Position numbers and translations under genes: made by a program. Of a stretch of 64,000 bases of DNA, positions 37,061-46,137 are shown one piece after another (position 1 is the first letter of the stretch; every line of letters begins with the position of its first letter). The notes under the pieces were generated by a model, which was given only the letters and a program-made list of their open reading frames with translations, was not told the DNA's origin and did no database searches. The DNA comes from Sideroxydans sp. (GTDB lineage: Bacteria; Pseudomonadota; Gammaproteobacteria; Burkholderiales; Gallionellaceae). The stretch lies in NCBI GenBank assembly GCA_013791855.1, contig VMTA01000004.1:124001-188000 (forward strand). The letters run 5' to 3'.

Positions 37061-37581
37061 GACGACCCTTTAAGTTATGGGCGCCGACAGAGCAGGGGAA
37101 ACAGAAATGACGAACGACGTCCATGCAACATGGACGAAAAAAGCGAGTGCGTGCTTGCGATGCAAGCGCGGCGACAAAGCTTCGTACCTCATAGGATCTG
37201 CTGACCTGCACAGTGGCAGCGCGTTGATACGGCACATTCCATAGTTTCGGGATGATGCTAGCTACACGCGGACCGTCTGACCCGTTCCATACAAATGGAA
37301 CGGCGCTACGGCGAGCCAAGCAAAACCAGAAACGACAGCGGCGCGCAGTTTAACAGAGGTGGGGTGGGGAAGGTCGGGGCTGGCAGGATTTAGCTGCTGA
37401 AAGCTGTGATAGTGAATATTGAAATGCCTGAAAGCAGACGATGGCGGTCGGCAGAAACTAACCTATAAGAGACGCTCGACTTTCCCGATAACGGACGGTC
37501 AACGTAGAAGTCACCGGCGCTGCGCGGCTTTATCGCGCAGCGTCCGTGTGGACTGCCGGATTGGGCGTTGTAGCCACATCC
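37061..37581. other. 521-bp intergenic region upstream of phnD with several hairpins
   Basis: No gene supported. On the minus strand a -10-like TTAAAC (37353-37348) followed by TGCGCGCC would start a leader of about 280 nt. It contains inverted repeats CCGTTCCAT/ATGGAACGG (37282-37303), GCTTGC/GCAAGC (37153-37168) and CGTCCATG/CATGGACG (37118-37136). Further out is a GC-rich palindrome CGCTGCGCG/CGCGCAGCG (37518-37542), which looks like an intergenic repeat element. Confidence 0.6.
37118..37303 (-). promoter_or_regulatory. Structured leader of the phnDCEE operon, candidate cis-regulatory RNA
   Basis: Three separate hairpins can form in the phnD leader (9-bp arms at 37282-37303, 6-bp arms at about 37153-37168, 8-bp arms at 37118-37136). 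A run of six T on the minus strand lies between the second and third. No known riboswitch consensus was recognised. Confidence 0.4.
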
Positions 37582-38004
37582 CTATCGACTTGCGCGGTTT
37601 GTGCATGACATTCGCTCTTCAATTAAGCGTTGCTCCTCGGCGCGCCTAGTGGTTTGTTCTTGCGCGGTTAGGGTTCGCCCTCGATATCTCTTTTCGAATT
37701 CTTCTGCGCGGCGGTTGCTCCCTGCAATGCACTCCTCTTCCTTCGCGACAGTGGCCGGCGGGATTGCCGTCCTGCTGGATCGACGGCAATCCTCATGACG
37801 CTGCGCAACAGCGGCAAGGGCAGCATTCATGCTCTTGGACCAAGCGAGGTACGCTTCCTGGTCATGTTTTGATGGAGGGTGGCTCTCCAACTCACTAATG
37901 ATTCGATTTTGCTCTGCTTCGGCCTGGGCGTCACACTTGTTCTGAGCACTAGCGGTGAGTGGTATTAGCGCAATGAGGAGGAAGAGCGTGATGTGGTGTG
38001 TCAT
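37582..38004 (-). CDS. Small exported protein of unknown function
   Basis: A 140-residue protein that I do not recognise. The start at 38004 gives a clear signal peptide (MTHHITLFLLIALIPLTASAQ) with AAAGGAT as ribosome site; an upstream in-frame start at 38079 would spoil it. The mature part is highly charged and helical (Glu/Arg/Gln-rich), with four Cys (NKCDAQ, EDCRRS, EEECIAG, MSCTNR) that could form two disulfides. It stands alone on the minus strand between a palindromic region and an AT-rich gap beyond the relA end. Probably periplasmic. Confidence 0.65.
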   Translation of the reverse strand: MTHHITLFLLIALIPLTASAQNKCDAQAEAEQNRIISELESHPPSKHDQEAYLAWSKSMNAALAAVAQRHEDCRRSSRTAIPPATVAKEEECIAGSNRRAEEFEKRYRGRTLTAQEQTTRRAEEQRLIEERMSCTNRASR

Positions 38005-38318
38005 AGCGATCCTTTTAGAAATGATGAGCGAATTCTGCGATGCCCAACAGTTGTTATAGAGCCCCATGGATCCGGACATTTATTAATATAGAGACAGACA
38101 CTTTTTGCACCTATCCTTCTGAACATTAAGCGCTTATTAATACCTCCGTCTCTTTATTACATTATTGATAAGGAGACGCAGGCCAAGAGTATTGGATCAC
38201 AACGCCAAGTTTCAGCATATATGCCGAAATATCTATATCCGCCCTATATACCCGAAAGACCGCTTCTGGCCGATAGGCGAAGTCTATCCCTGAGTTCTCA
38301 TCGCCGCAAAGCAGCCCT
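38005..38318. other. 314-bp partly AT-rich gap after the relA end
   Basis: No gene is supported. The stretch 38080-38170 is AT-rich and carries an 8-bp palindrome AAGCGCTT. A reading frame at 38162-38428 on the minus strand mostly overlaps relA in another phase and does not resemble an ACT domain. The part just beyond the relA stop (about 38248-38300) has the look of a degenerate intergenic repeat. Confidence 0.5.
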
Positions 38319-40268
38319 TCAACTCGTCCACTTTGCATCCAGCAACCTGTCCTCGCGCTCTTCCGGGACGCGCTGCATGAAGGGGCAGTCGTGGCGGTGG
38401 ATGGTGATGCCTCGGTCACGGGTGACATAGCCGACGATGTGGGCGGGGAATTCGGGGTGGCAGCACAGGGCGAGTTTGTAGGTCAGGCTGCTTTCGCCTT
38501 CGATCGACACGCGCTTGGGTGCTTGCGACTGGGCGCTGCTTGATGGGGCCTTACGCTGCGGGGGCGCTTCTTGCACCAGCGCGAGGCTGGCGCGGCGCGG
38601 GGTGATGTCGCCGCGACCGAGTGCGGCGTAGAGGTCGTCCGGTTTGTTGTAGCGCAGTTGCTGGGCGAGCTTTTCCAGATTGATGTCGTTGACGCCGACG
38701 CGATGCAACTCGCGATCGAGCAGGGCGCGGCCTTGCGAAATACTTTCGTCCAGCGTCTGTTCCGAGAACCAGTGGCGCACTTTGGCACGAGCGCGTGAAC
38801 TCTTCAGATAACCGAGTTTTGGATTGGCCCAGTCGCGACTGGGGCCGCCCTGTTTGACGGTGAGTATCTCGACGCGCTGGCCGGTCTGCAATTGATGTTT
38901 GAGTGGCACGATGTTGCCGTCCACTTTCGCACCGCGCGTGCGGTGACCGAGGTCGGTGTGTAACACGTAGGCGAAGTCCACCGGCGTCGCGCCGGTGGGC
39001 AGGTCGATTACCTTGCCTTGCGGGGTCAGCACATAGACGCGGTCCTGAATCAGTTCATTGCGGAACTGTTCCTGCATCTCGCCGTTGTCGGCCAGTTCTG
39101 CTTTCCACGCCAGCACCTGACGCAGCCAGGCGACTTTCTCGTCCAGTCCGCCTTCGGATTTTTTGTTCTCTTTGTAGCGCCAGTGGGCGGCCACGCCGAG
39201 TTCGGAATCGTGATGCATCTGCCGCGTGCGTATCTGCACTTCCACCGACAGGCGGCGCGGGCCGAGCACGGCGGTGTGCAGCGAGCGGTAGCCGTTGGGT
39301 TTCGGTTTGGCGATGTAGTCGTCGAACTCTTTCTGGATCGGCAGCCACAGTTCGTGCACCAGCGACAGCGCGGCATAACATTGTTCGATGTCGTCGACCA
39401 GGATGCGCACCGCGCGCACGTCGTACAGATCCTCGAAGGCCAGATGCTTGCGCTTCATCTTGTTGATGATGCTGTAGATGTGTTTGGGGCGGCCGGTCAC
39501 TTCGCCGTCGATGCCCGCATCCTTCAGTGTCTGCTGCAGTTGCGCGACGAGGTCGGTGATGTAGCGTTCGCGATCCACACGCTTCTCGTCCAGCGATTTG
39601 GCGATCTGTTTGTACAGCACCGGTTCCAGATAGCGCGTGGAAAGGTCCTCCAGTTCCCACTTGATCTGCCACACGCCGAGGCGGTTGGCCAGCGGCGCGA
39701 AGATGCTCTGTGTCTCTTGCGCGACTTGTCGTTGCACTGCCTCGTCCACCCGAGAGAGGTGGCGCAGCGTCTGCGTGCGTTCGGCGAGTTTGATCAACAC
39801 CACGCGGATGTCTTCCACCATCGCCAGCAGCATCTTGCGCATGGTCTCGACTTGCTGCGCGGCTTCTTCGGCGCTGGGCTGCGCGCGCACTTCGCTGAAC
39901 TGGCGCACGTGCTCCATGCGCGAGATGCCTTCCACCAGCCCCGCGACATTGGGGCCGAAGTTTTCACGCAGCACGAGGTGCGCATCCTTGATGAAGTTCG
40001 GCACGGCATGCAGCGCGGTGGCCGCGATGGCTTCAGCATCCAGATTGAGGCCGATCAGGATGGCGGCCGAGCCAAGTGCGTGCTGCAACAGCGGCGTGCC
40101 GGTGATGTCGGTGCTGCCCCGGTAGAGCGGGGCAGCGAATTCGCAGGCCTGCCGGATCAGTTCGATCTCTTTCGGCGGGAAGGTGTCGGCCAAGGCGGAC
40201 ATCCAGTGCTGGATATCTGCGTCGTCGTCTCCGGTGAGCGGCGGGAATTGATGTTGAACTGAAACCAT
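38319..40268 (-). CDS. relA: GTP pyrophosphokinase RelA, lacking the C-terminal ACT domain
   Basis: Makes (p)ppGpp on stalled ribosomes. Order: pseudo-hydrolase domain (about 30-200; the HD pair is replaced, HAVPNF), synthetase (about 225-370; RPKHIYSIINKMKRK, EFDDYIAKPKPNGYRSLHT with the acidic RelA-type motif), TGS (about 425-490; VYVLTPQGKVIDLPTGATPVDFAYVLH), helical part, and the zinc-finger/RIS region (about 600-640; LCCHPEFPAHIVG, HRHDCPF). It then stops at residue 649, about where the roughly 80-residue ACT domain of typical RelA (about 740) should begin. No frameshifted ACT coding is visible downstream. Activity may be altered. Last gene of the rpe-gph-trp run, 9 bp after the HD-GYP gene. 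Confidence 0.9.
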   Translation of the reverse strand: MVSVQHQFPPLTGDDDADIQHWMSALADTFPPKEIELIRQACEFAAPLYRGSTDITGTPLLQHALGSAAILIGLNLDAEAIAATALHAVPNFIKDAHLVLRENFGPNVAGLVEGISRMEHVRQFSEVRAQPSAEEAAQQVETMRKMLLAMVEDIRVVLIKLAERTQTLRHLSRVDEAVQRQVAQETQSIFAPLANRLGVWQIKWELEDLSTRYLEPVLYKQIAKSLDEKRVDRERYITDLVAQLQQTLKDAGIDGEVTGRPKHIYSIINKMKRKHLAFEDLYDVRAVRILVDDIEQCYAALSLVHELWLPIQKEFDDYIAKPKPNGYRSLHTAVLGPRRLSVEVQIRTRQMHHDSELGVAAHWRYKENKKSEGGLDEKVAWLRQVLAWKAELADNGEMQEQFRNELIQDRVYVLTPQGKVIDLPTGATPVDFAYVLHTDLGHRTRGAKVDGNIVPLKHQLQTGQRVEILTVKQGGPSRDWANPKLGYLKSSRARAKVRHWFSEQTLDESISQGRALLDRELHRVGVNDINLEKLAQQLRYNKPDDLYAALGRGDITPRRASLALVQEAPPQRKAPSSSAQSQAPKRVSIEGESSLTYKLALCCHPEFPAHIVGYVTRDRGITIHRHDCPFMQRVPEEREDRLLDAKWTS

Positions 40269-40277
40269 CGGTCGTGT

Positions 40278-42254
40278 TTAGAGCTGATATTTGTTTTCTG
40301 AAAAGAGCCGTGATGCGGCATCCGCTACGTCCGCATCGTAGCGCACGCCGCGATGTTCGCGTATCTCGTTCAAGGCCGCTTCGATGCCGAGGCCGGGGCG
40401 GTAAGGCCGGTGCGAGGCCATCGCTTCGATCACATCGGCGACTGCCAGGATGCGTGCGCCGAGGATGATGGCGTCGCCTTGCAGGCCTTGCGGATAGCCG
40501 GAGCCGTCCATGCGTTCGTGATGCTGCAACACCATTTCGGCCACCGGCCACTGGAAATCGATGTCCTTGAGGATGTCGTAACCGGCCTGCGGGTGTGTCT
40601 TGATGAAGTCATACTCGATCTCGCTCAGGCGCGCGGGCTTGCTCAATATCTCGGCAGGGATGGATATCTTGCCGAGGTCATGCACCACACCGGCGAGGTG
40701 GATAGCGAATATCTCTTCGTGCGGCAGATTCATCTCGCCGGCGATGGCGGCGGCGAGATCGGCCACGCGCCGCTGGTGCCCGGCGGTATACGGGTCGCGC
40801 ATCTCCACGGTAGCGGCGATGGCTTGCACCGTGTCCTGTAATCCTTCCTGTATCGTTTCCAGAAAATGCTGTTTCTCCTGCAGTGCCTGATCGCGCTCGG
40901 CGCGCATGCGCAGATTGCGGATGCCGAACGAAAGGTCTTCGCTCATTTCGGACAGCAGGGCGATCTCGTCATCGGTGAAGGCATGCGGCGTGTCGGCATA
41001 CAGTGAAAGTGTGGCGAACGTCGAGCCGTTGTTGTGCAGGGGCAGCGCGATGCTGGCACGGTAACCGTATTTCATGGCCTCGTCCCGCCACGGCGCGAAC
41101 AGCGGATCGCTGGCGATGTCCTGACAGATGGTGGCCTCGCCGCTGCGCACGGTGACGCCGGACGGCCCGTTGTTCAGCGCGATGTCCTGCCAAGTCGATA
41201 GCAGGGATTCCACATAGCCCGGCTGCACGGCATGCCAGACTTCGGGCTTGATGGAGCGTGCTTCATCCTGTTGCACATAACCCACCCAGGCCAGCAGGTA
41301 GCCGCCTTTCTCCACGGTGGCGCGACACATCGCATCCAGCAGGGCGCGTTCTTCGCGCGCATGCAGCAGCGTCTTGTTGCCTGCGCTCAAGGTTTTGAGC
41401 GCGCGATTGGCATGGTGCAAGGATTGCTCCGCATTCAACACGCGCAGGAATGGCTCTTGCACACTGCCGACGAACACCGTGCGGTACAGGATGATGTAAG
41501 CGATGATCTTGTAAACGTGTCCCAGTAGATTGAACACATCGGTCACATCGGAATACAAGGTAAAACTCAGCTCGCTCAGGACGGTGATCAACGCCACGCT
41601 GAACAGCCCGACGGCCTCGCGCGGCTTGCCGGTGTGCGCCTGCCGCCAGAACAGGATGCCGGCGATCATCAACAGCATGACGATGAAATATTCCGCCGCG
41701 ATCTTGAGCATCGTCAGCCCGGTGCCGGCGATGAAGGTGCGCGGCAGCGCATCCTGATGGAACAGGCCGATCCAGTACACCACTGCGCTGACGAGGATCG
41801 CAACGGTCAGCATCGTGTAGCGGGTGTTCGGACGCGCAAGCGGTTGCCACGGGCGCAATGCGACGGATAGCAAAGCGGCGGCAAAGATAAAGCGCGCCGC
41901 CAGCCAGAAGTTGATCGCTTTCTCCGGCCCGGCGGGCGTCACCCAGTCCGGCATGCCGGCGAAGGACAGCATGTGCGCGAAGTCGATCAAGCCGACCGCC
42001 AGCGAGGCGCAGGCGAGGAGGATGATGTTGGATGCGCGATCTTGGCTGTAGGCGTTCCAGGCGACGCCGAAGATCAGCATGGAGATGATCAGTGACGCGG
42101 TCTCTACCGGCAGGTGGATGCTCTGGTATTTCGAGATGCCTTCGAATGCATGTTGCGGCGGGGCGAACCAGACGATCAAAAATAAGACTGCCAGTAGCGC
42201 CAGCGGCCAAGCCGCTTTACGCAATGCAGCCTTGTTGTGGGCGAGCGCGTCCAT
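40278..42254 (-). CDS. MASE3-GAF-HD-GYP cyclic-di-GMP phosphodiesterase
   Basis: A 658-residue sensor enzyme that probably degrades c-di-GMP. The first 250 residues are membrane helices of the MASE3 sensor type, then a GAF domain (about 290-440; ALLDAMCRATVEKGGYLLAWVGYV), then an HD-GYP domain (about 465-640) with VVHDLGK (HD at 525-526), HHERMDGSGYP (578-588) and DVIEAMASHRPYRPG; the catalytic set looks complete. It starts 6 bp after trpD and ends 9 bp before relA, so a second-messenger enzyme pair sits at the tail of the tryptophan operon, where related bacteria often have trpC. Confidence 0.88.
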   Translation of the reverse strand: MDALAHNKAALRKAAWPLALLAVLFLIVWFAPPQHAFEGISKYQSIHLPVETASLIISMLIFGVAWNAYSQDRASNIILLACASLAVGLIDFAHMLSFAGMPDWVTPAGPEKAINFWLAARFIFAAALLSVALRPWQPLARPNTRYTMLTVAILVSAVVYWIGLFHQDALPRTFIAGTGLTMLKIAAEYFIVMLLMIAGILFWRQAHTGKPREAVGLFSVALITVLSELSFTLYSDVTDVFNLLGHVYKIIAYIILYRTVFVGSVQEPFLRVLNAEQSLHHANRALKTLSAGNKTLLHAREERALLDAMCRATVEKGGYLLAWVGYVQQDEARSIKPEVWHAVQPGYVESLLSTWQDIALNNGPSGVTVRSGEATICQDIASDPLFAPWRDEAMKYGYRASIALPLHNNGSTFATLSLYADTPHAFTDDEIALLSEMSEDLSFGIRNLRMRAERDQALQEKQHFLETIQEGLQDTVQAIAATVEMRDPYTAGHQRRVADLAAAIAGEMNLPHEEIFAIHLAGVVHDLGKISIPAEILSKPARLSEIEYDFIKTHPQAGYDILKDIDFQWPVAEMVLQHHERMDGSGYPQGLQGDAIILGARILAVADVIEAMASHRPYRPGLGIEAALNEIREHRGVRYDADVADAASRLFSENKYQL

Positions 42255-42260
42255 CGCCGC

Positions 42261-43277
42261 TCAGGCGTTACTCACCTGTACCAGTTGCGCCAGTTTGGCT
42301 TTTGCTGCGCCATTGGCGATGACCTCGGCGGCCTTCTTGATGCCCAGTGCCAGCGTGTCGGCCAGTCCCGCGAGATAGATCGAAGCGCCCGCGTTCAGCA
42401 GCACGATGTCCAGCGGTGCGCCAGGCTGGTTGTCCAGCACGTCGAGGATCATGTCGCGCGAGGCTTGCACGCTGTCGGTATGGATGTCGTCCAGCGAGGC
42501 GCTGCGCAAACCGAACTGTTCGGGGCGGATGGTGTACTCGCTGACGATGTCGTCCTTGAGTTCTGCCACCAGCGTCTCGCCGCTGATGGTGATCTCGTCC
42601 AGTCCGTCCGCGCCGTGCACCACCATCACGCGCTTGCTGCCCAGACGCTGCAACACGCGCGCCTGGATGCCAACCAGGTCGCGATGGAACACGCCCAGCA
42701 GTTGCTGCTTCGCACCAGCTGGGTTGGTCAGCGGGCCGAGGATGTTGAACAGCGTGCGGATGCCCAGTTCCTTGCGCACCGGCGCGGCGTGTTTCATCGC
42801 GCTGTGATAGTTGGGCGCGAACATGAAACCGAAACCGACTTCGCTGATGCATTTCGCGGTCTGTTCTGGTGTGAGGTTGATGTTGATGCCCAGCGCTTCC
42901 AGCACATCGGCGCTGCCGGACTGCGAAGATACCGAACGCCCGCCGTGCTTGGCAATCTTCGCGCCCGCTGCCGCCGCCACGAAAGCTGAGGCGGTGGAGA
43001 TGTTGAAGGTGTGCGCGCCGTCGCCGCCGGTGCCGCAGGTGTCCACCAGCCGGGCGTCGTCTGCGATGTCGACCTTGGTGGAAAGCTCGCGCATCACGCT
43101 GGCCGCACCGGCGATCTCGCCGATGGTCTCTTTCTTCACGCGCAGTCCCGTGATGATGGCGGCAATCATCACCGGCGTGACTTCGCCGCCCATGATCTGG
43201 CGCATCAACGACACCATCTCGTCATGGAATATCTCGCGATGTTCGATGATGCGCTTGAGTGCGTCTTGCGGCTTCAT
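42261..43277 (-). CDS. trpD: Anthranilate phosphoribosyltransferase
   Basis: Second step of tryptophan synthesis: attaches phosphoribose to anthranilate. 338 residues from the ATG at 43277 ([16 protein letters not shown]). Diagnostic: [17 protein letters not shown] with the PRPP loop near residues 78-94, [21 protein letters not shown], and the later HGADGLDEI. The ATG overlaps the trpG stop; a farther upstream frame is only a by-product of trpG in another phase. Complete. Confidence 0.97.
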   Translation of the reverse strand: MKPQDALKRIIEHREIFHDEMVSLMRQIMGGEVTPVMIAAIITGLRVKKETIGEIAGAASVMRELSTKVDIADDARLVDTCGTGGDGAHTFNISTASAFVAAAAGAKIAKHGGRSVSSQSGSADVLEALGININLTPEQTAKCISEVGFGFMFAPNYHSAMKHAAPVRKELGIRTLFNILGPLTNPAGAKQQLLGVFHRDLVGIQARVLQRLGSKRVMVVHGADGLDEITISGETLVAELKDDIVSEYTIRPEQFGLRSASLDDIHTDSVQASRDMILDVLDNQPGAPLDIVLLNAGASIYLAGLADTLALGIKKAAEVIANGAAKAKLAQLVQVSNA

Positions 43278-43843
43278 GGTTTGCCCTCCAGAAAGTTCTT
43301 CAGCATGTCGTGCCCGTGTTCGGTGAGGATGGACTCGGGGTGGAACTGTACGCCGTGCACAGCCAGCGTCTTGTGACGCACGCCCATGATCTCGCCATCG
43401 TCGGTCCACGCCGTGATCTCCAGACATTCCGGCAGCGTCTCGCGCTCGATCACCAGTGAATGGTAGCGCGTGGCGGTGAACGGATTCGGCAGGCCGGTGA
43501 ATACGCTGTTGCTGTGGTGGTTGATCAGCGAGGTCTTGCCGTGCATCAACGTCTTGGCATGAATGATACGCCCGCCGAAAGCCTGGCCGATACTCTGGTG
43601 GCCGAGGCACACACCGGGCAGCGGGATCTTGCCAGCGTATTGTTTGATGGCTGCGACCGAGATGCCTGCTTCGTTCGGCGTGCAGGGGCCGGGTGAGATG
43701 ACCAGATGCTGCGGGTTCATCTGCGCGATCTCTTCAACTGAAATTTCGTCGTTGCGCTTCACCACCACATCCGCGCCGAGCTCGGCGAAGTATTGCACCA
43801 GGTTGTAGGTGAAGGAATCGTAGTTGTCTATCATCAATAGCAT
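43274..43843 (-). CDS. trpG: Anthranilate synthase glutamine amidotransferase component
   Basis: Supplies ammonia from glutamine to TrpE. The 189-residue class I amidotransferase has the nucleophile Cys in [15 protein letters not shown] (about residue 79) and the His/Glu partners in [12 protein letters not shown] near 170; [17 protein letters not shown] is the typical start. It may also serve p-aminobenzoate synthesis. It sits between trpE (9 bp) and trpD (4-bp overlap). Confidence 0.97.
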   Translation of the reverse strand: MLLMIDNYDSFTYNLVQYFAELGADVVVKRNDEISVEEIAQMNPQHLVISPGPCTPNEAGISVAAIKQYAGKIPLPGVCLGHQSIGQAFGGRIIHAKTLMHGKTSLINHHSNSVFTGLPNPFTATRYHSLVIERETLPECLEITAWTDDGEIMGVRHKTLAVHGVQFHPESILTEHGHDMLKNFLEGKP

Positions 43844-43852
43844 GTCGTCCTC

Positions 43853-45340
43853 CTAGCGGTGCGACTGGGCGTCGAGCCCGTCCAGCACCATCTCCGCCGC
43901 GCGCAACACCGCGCGTGCCTTGTTCTGCGTCTCCATCCATTCGCTGTCCGCTACTGAGTCGGCGACGATGCCGGCACCCGCTTGCACGTACAGCGTCTTG
44001 TCTTTCACCACGGCGGTGCGCAGCGCGATGGCTACGTCCATGTCGCCGTTGAAACCGAGGTAGCCGACCGCACCTGCGTAGATGCCGCGCTTGGAGGGTT
44101 CCAGTTCGTCGATGATCTCCATCGCTCGTACCTTGGCCGCGCCGGAAACAGTGCCGGCTGGGAAAGTGGCTTTCAGCACGTCCATCGCATCCAGACCCTG
44201 TTTCAGTTTGGCTTCTACGTTGGACACGATATGCATCACATGCGAGTAACGTTCGATCACCATCTTGTCAGTGAGCTTCACGGTGCCGTGTTCGGCCACA
44301 CGGCCGATGTCGTTGCGGCCGAGGTCGATCAGCATCAGGTGCTCGGCCAGTTCTTTCGGATCGGCCAGCAACTCTTCGGCGAGTGCGGCATCCTGTTCCA
44401 TCGTCTTGCCGCGCGGGCGGGTACCGGCGATGGGGCGCACGGTGACGGTGTCGCCTTCCAGTCGCGCCAGAATCTCCGGCGAGGAGCCGACCACATGATG
44501 GTCGCCCATGTCGTAATAGAACATGTAGGGCGAGGGGTTGATGCTGCGCAGCGCGCGGTACAGCGACAACGGAGAAGCGGGGAAGGGCTGCGACATGCGC
44601 TGCGACAACACCACCTGCATGATGTCGCCGTCGAAGATGTATTGCTTGGACTTCTCCACCGCCGCTTTGAAGGCGGCCTCGCCGAATTCCGATTTCGCTT
44701 CGATATGTTTGGCGGGCGGTGCGAACGGGATGTCGGCCGGCAAGCGCATCATGCCGATCAGCTCGCGCAGACGTTCGCGTCCAAGCGGATAGGCATCGTC
44801 CTGCGCCGGATCGACATAGACGATGAAGGTAAGTTTGCCGGACAGGTTATCGATCACCGCCAGTTGCTCGGTCAGCATGAGCAGGATGTCGGGCGTACCC
44901 AGCGTGTCCGGCTTCTGTGTTTTGGCCAGTCTTGGTTCGATGTAGCGCACAGTGTCGTAGCCGAAGTAACCCGCCAGACCGCCGGTGAAGCGCGGCAGAC
45001 CGGACAAGGGGGCGACCTTGAAGCGCTTCTGGTAGTCGCTGATGAAATCCAGCGGATGTTCCACTTGCTGCGTGGTCGAGCCTGCCGCATTGCTCAGCGT
45101 GACTTCCTGTCCGCGCACCGAGATGCGTGTCTCGGCCGGCAGGCCGATGAAGGAATAGCGGCCGAAGCGTTCGCCGCCCTGCACCGATTCCAGCAGATAG
45201 GAAAACGGCTTGTTGGCCAGCTTGAGATACAGCGACAGCGGCGTGTCCAGATCGGCGAAGGTCTCGGCGACCAGCGGGATGCGGTTGTAGCCTTGCGCGG
45301 CTAGCGCGTTGAATTCTTCTAGTGTGATAGGTGACAACAT
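43853..45340 (-). CDS. trpE: Anthranilate synthase component I
   Basis: Makes anthranilate from chorismate, the first committed step to tryptophan. 495 residues; the feedback-inhibition site LLES is present in [19 protein letters not shown] near residue 50; the chorismate-binding C-terminal half has [40 protein letters not shown] and the end block [15 protein letters not shown]. Its Shine-Dalgarno (AGAGAGG, 45352-45346 on the minus strand) lies within the 3' arm of a leader stem. See the trpL entries for regulation. Confidence 0.97.
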   Translation of the reverse strand: MLSPITLEEFNALAAQGYNRIPLVAETFADLDTPLSLYLKLANKPFSYLLESVQGGERFGRYSFIGLPAETRISVRGQEVTLSNAAGSTTQQVEHPLDFISDYQKRFKVAPLSGLPRFTGGLAGYFGYDTVRYIEPRLAKTQKPDTLGTPDILLMLTEQLAVIDNLSGKLTFIVYVDPAQDDAYPLGRERLRELIGMMRLPADIPFAPPAKHIEAKSEFGEAAFKAAVEKSKQYIFDGDIMQVVLSQRMSQPFPASPLSLYRALRSINPSPYMFYYDMGDHHVVGSSPEILARLEGDTVTVRPIAGTRPRGKTMEQDAALAEELLADPKELAEHLMLIDLGRNDIGRVAEHGTVKLTDKMVIERYSHVMHIVSNVEAKLKQGLDAMDVLKATFPAGTVSGAAKVRAMEIIDELEPSKRGIYAGAVGYLGFNGDMDVAIALRTAVVKDKTLYVQAGAGIVADSVADSEWMETQNKARAVLRAAEMVLDGLDAQSHR

Positions 45341-45342
45341 AA

Positions 45343-45438
45343 AGACCTCTCTAAAGTTCGTTCGATGACCATGGGCGGACGCGAAGTCCGGTGATGCTGG
45401 ATCACCATCGCCAATAGGTCGTCTGCAAAGAGAGGTCT
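45343..45438 (-). promoter_or_regulatory. trpE leader RNA: three-way junction hiding the trpE ribosome site
   Basis: A closing stem of 10 perfect pairs joins AGACCTCTCT (45438-45429) with AGAGAGGTCT (45352-45343); the latter is the trpE Shine-Dalgarno. Inside lie GGTGAT/ATCACC (45406-45401 with 45395-45390) and CGGAC/GTCCG (45390-45386 with 45380-45376). The first arm of the closing stem is codons 4-7 of the leader peptide and the second hairpin begins at its stop codon. No T run follows, so control would be at translation start, not termination. Confidence 0.75.
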
Positions 45439-45449
45439 GTATGTGTCAT
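45402..45449 (-). CDS. trpL: trp operon leader peptide (Trp-Arg-Trp)
   Basis: A 15-residue reading frame, [15 protein letters not shown], too short for usual gene finding. Trp codons are at 13 and 15, directly before the TGA; Trp is rare in general, so two in three codons before the first trp gene is a strong sign of a tryptophan-sensing leader. The ATG follows the gph stop by one base (TGACATG), with no ribosome site of its own, so it is probably translated by ribosomes coming from gph. Codons 4-7 form one arm of the stem that covers the trpE ribosome site. Confidence 0.78.
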   Translation of the reverse strand: MTHTDLSLQTTYWRW

Positions 45450-45450
45450 G

Positions 45451-46137
45451 TCAAAGTTTTTTGATGAGTGGCAATATGCCGGTGAGATCGGGGATGACTG
45501 CATCCACGTTCAATGTCTCGACCGGTTCGCCGTGATTGTAGCCGTAAGGCACGCAGATGATGGGGCATCCTGCGGCACGCGCGGCCTGCGCATCGCTCAG
45601 CGAATCGCCGACCAGCAGCAGATGCTCGATGGCACAACCGAAGAATTTGGCCGCGTGCAGCAAAGGCATCGGGTGCGGTTTCTTCTCGGGCAAGGTGTCT
45701 CCCGCGATCACGATCTCGAAATATGGCGCGAGGCCGGAGGCTTGCAGGATCGGGTCGGTGTAGCGCATCACTTTGTTGGTGATGCACCCCAAACGGTAGC
45801 CCGCTGCCTTCATCGCATCCAGCCCCTGCACCACATTGGCGAACGTCTTGCTCGTGCAGGCCAGTTCGGTGTAGTGCTTCTCGAAGATCGGCAAGGCTGT
45901 ATCGAACAGCGCTGCATCGGGCTCGGCATGCATGTCGCCGGTCAACGCACGCTTCACCAACCAGTGGATGCCGTTGCCGATGTAGCTCATCAGCAGGTCT
46001 TGCGACACGGGCGCGCGGCCCATGTCACGCAACATGCGATTGGCGGATTCAGCCAACTCCGGCGCGGTATGCAGCAGCGTACCGTCCAGATCGATGACGA
46101 TGGCCGACACGGCCAGCGGAAAGTCCTTGAACGCCAT
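45451..46137 (-). CDS. gph: Phosphoglycolate phosphatase
   Basis: HAD-family phosphatase that removes 2-phosphoglycolate, formed by RuBisCO oxygenation or DNA repair. 228 residues. HAD motif I is DLDGTLLHT (nucleophile Asp near residue 17), with cap domain, and later motifs CITNKVM, GDTLPEKKPHP and VGDSLSDAQAA. Its start shares one base with the rpe stop (TAATG) and its stop is one base before trpL. The rpe-gph-trpE order is common in betaproteobacteria. Confidence 0.94.
   Translation of the reverse strand: MAFKDFPLAVSAIVIDLDGTLLHTAPELAESANRMLRDMGRAPVSQDLLMSYIGNGIHWLVKRALTGDMHAEPDAALFDTALPIFEKHYTELACTSKTFANVVQGLDAMKAAGYRLGCITNKVMRYTDPILQASGLAPYFEIVIAGDTLPEKKPHPMPLLHAAKFFGCAIEHLLLVGDSLSDAQAARAAGCPIICVPYGYNHGEPVETLNVDAVIPDLTGILPLIKKL

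Noticed and set aside
38162-38428. Frameshifted ACT domain of RelA
   Set aside because: The frame mostly overlaps relA in another phase, and the part beyond the relA stop has no ACT-like sequence.
45376-45406. Rho-independent terminator in the trpE leader
   Set aside because: The hairpins lack a following T run; hiding of the ribosome site explains the fold better.
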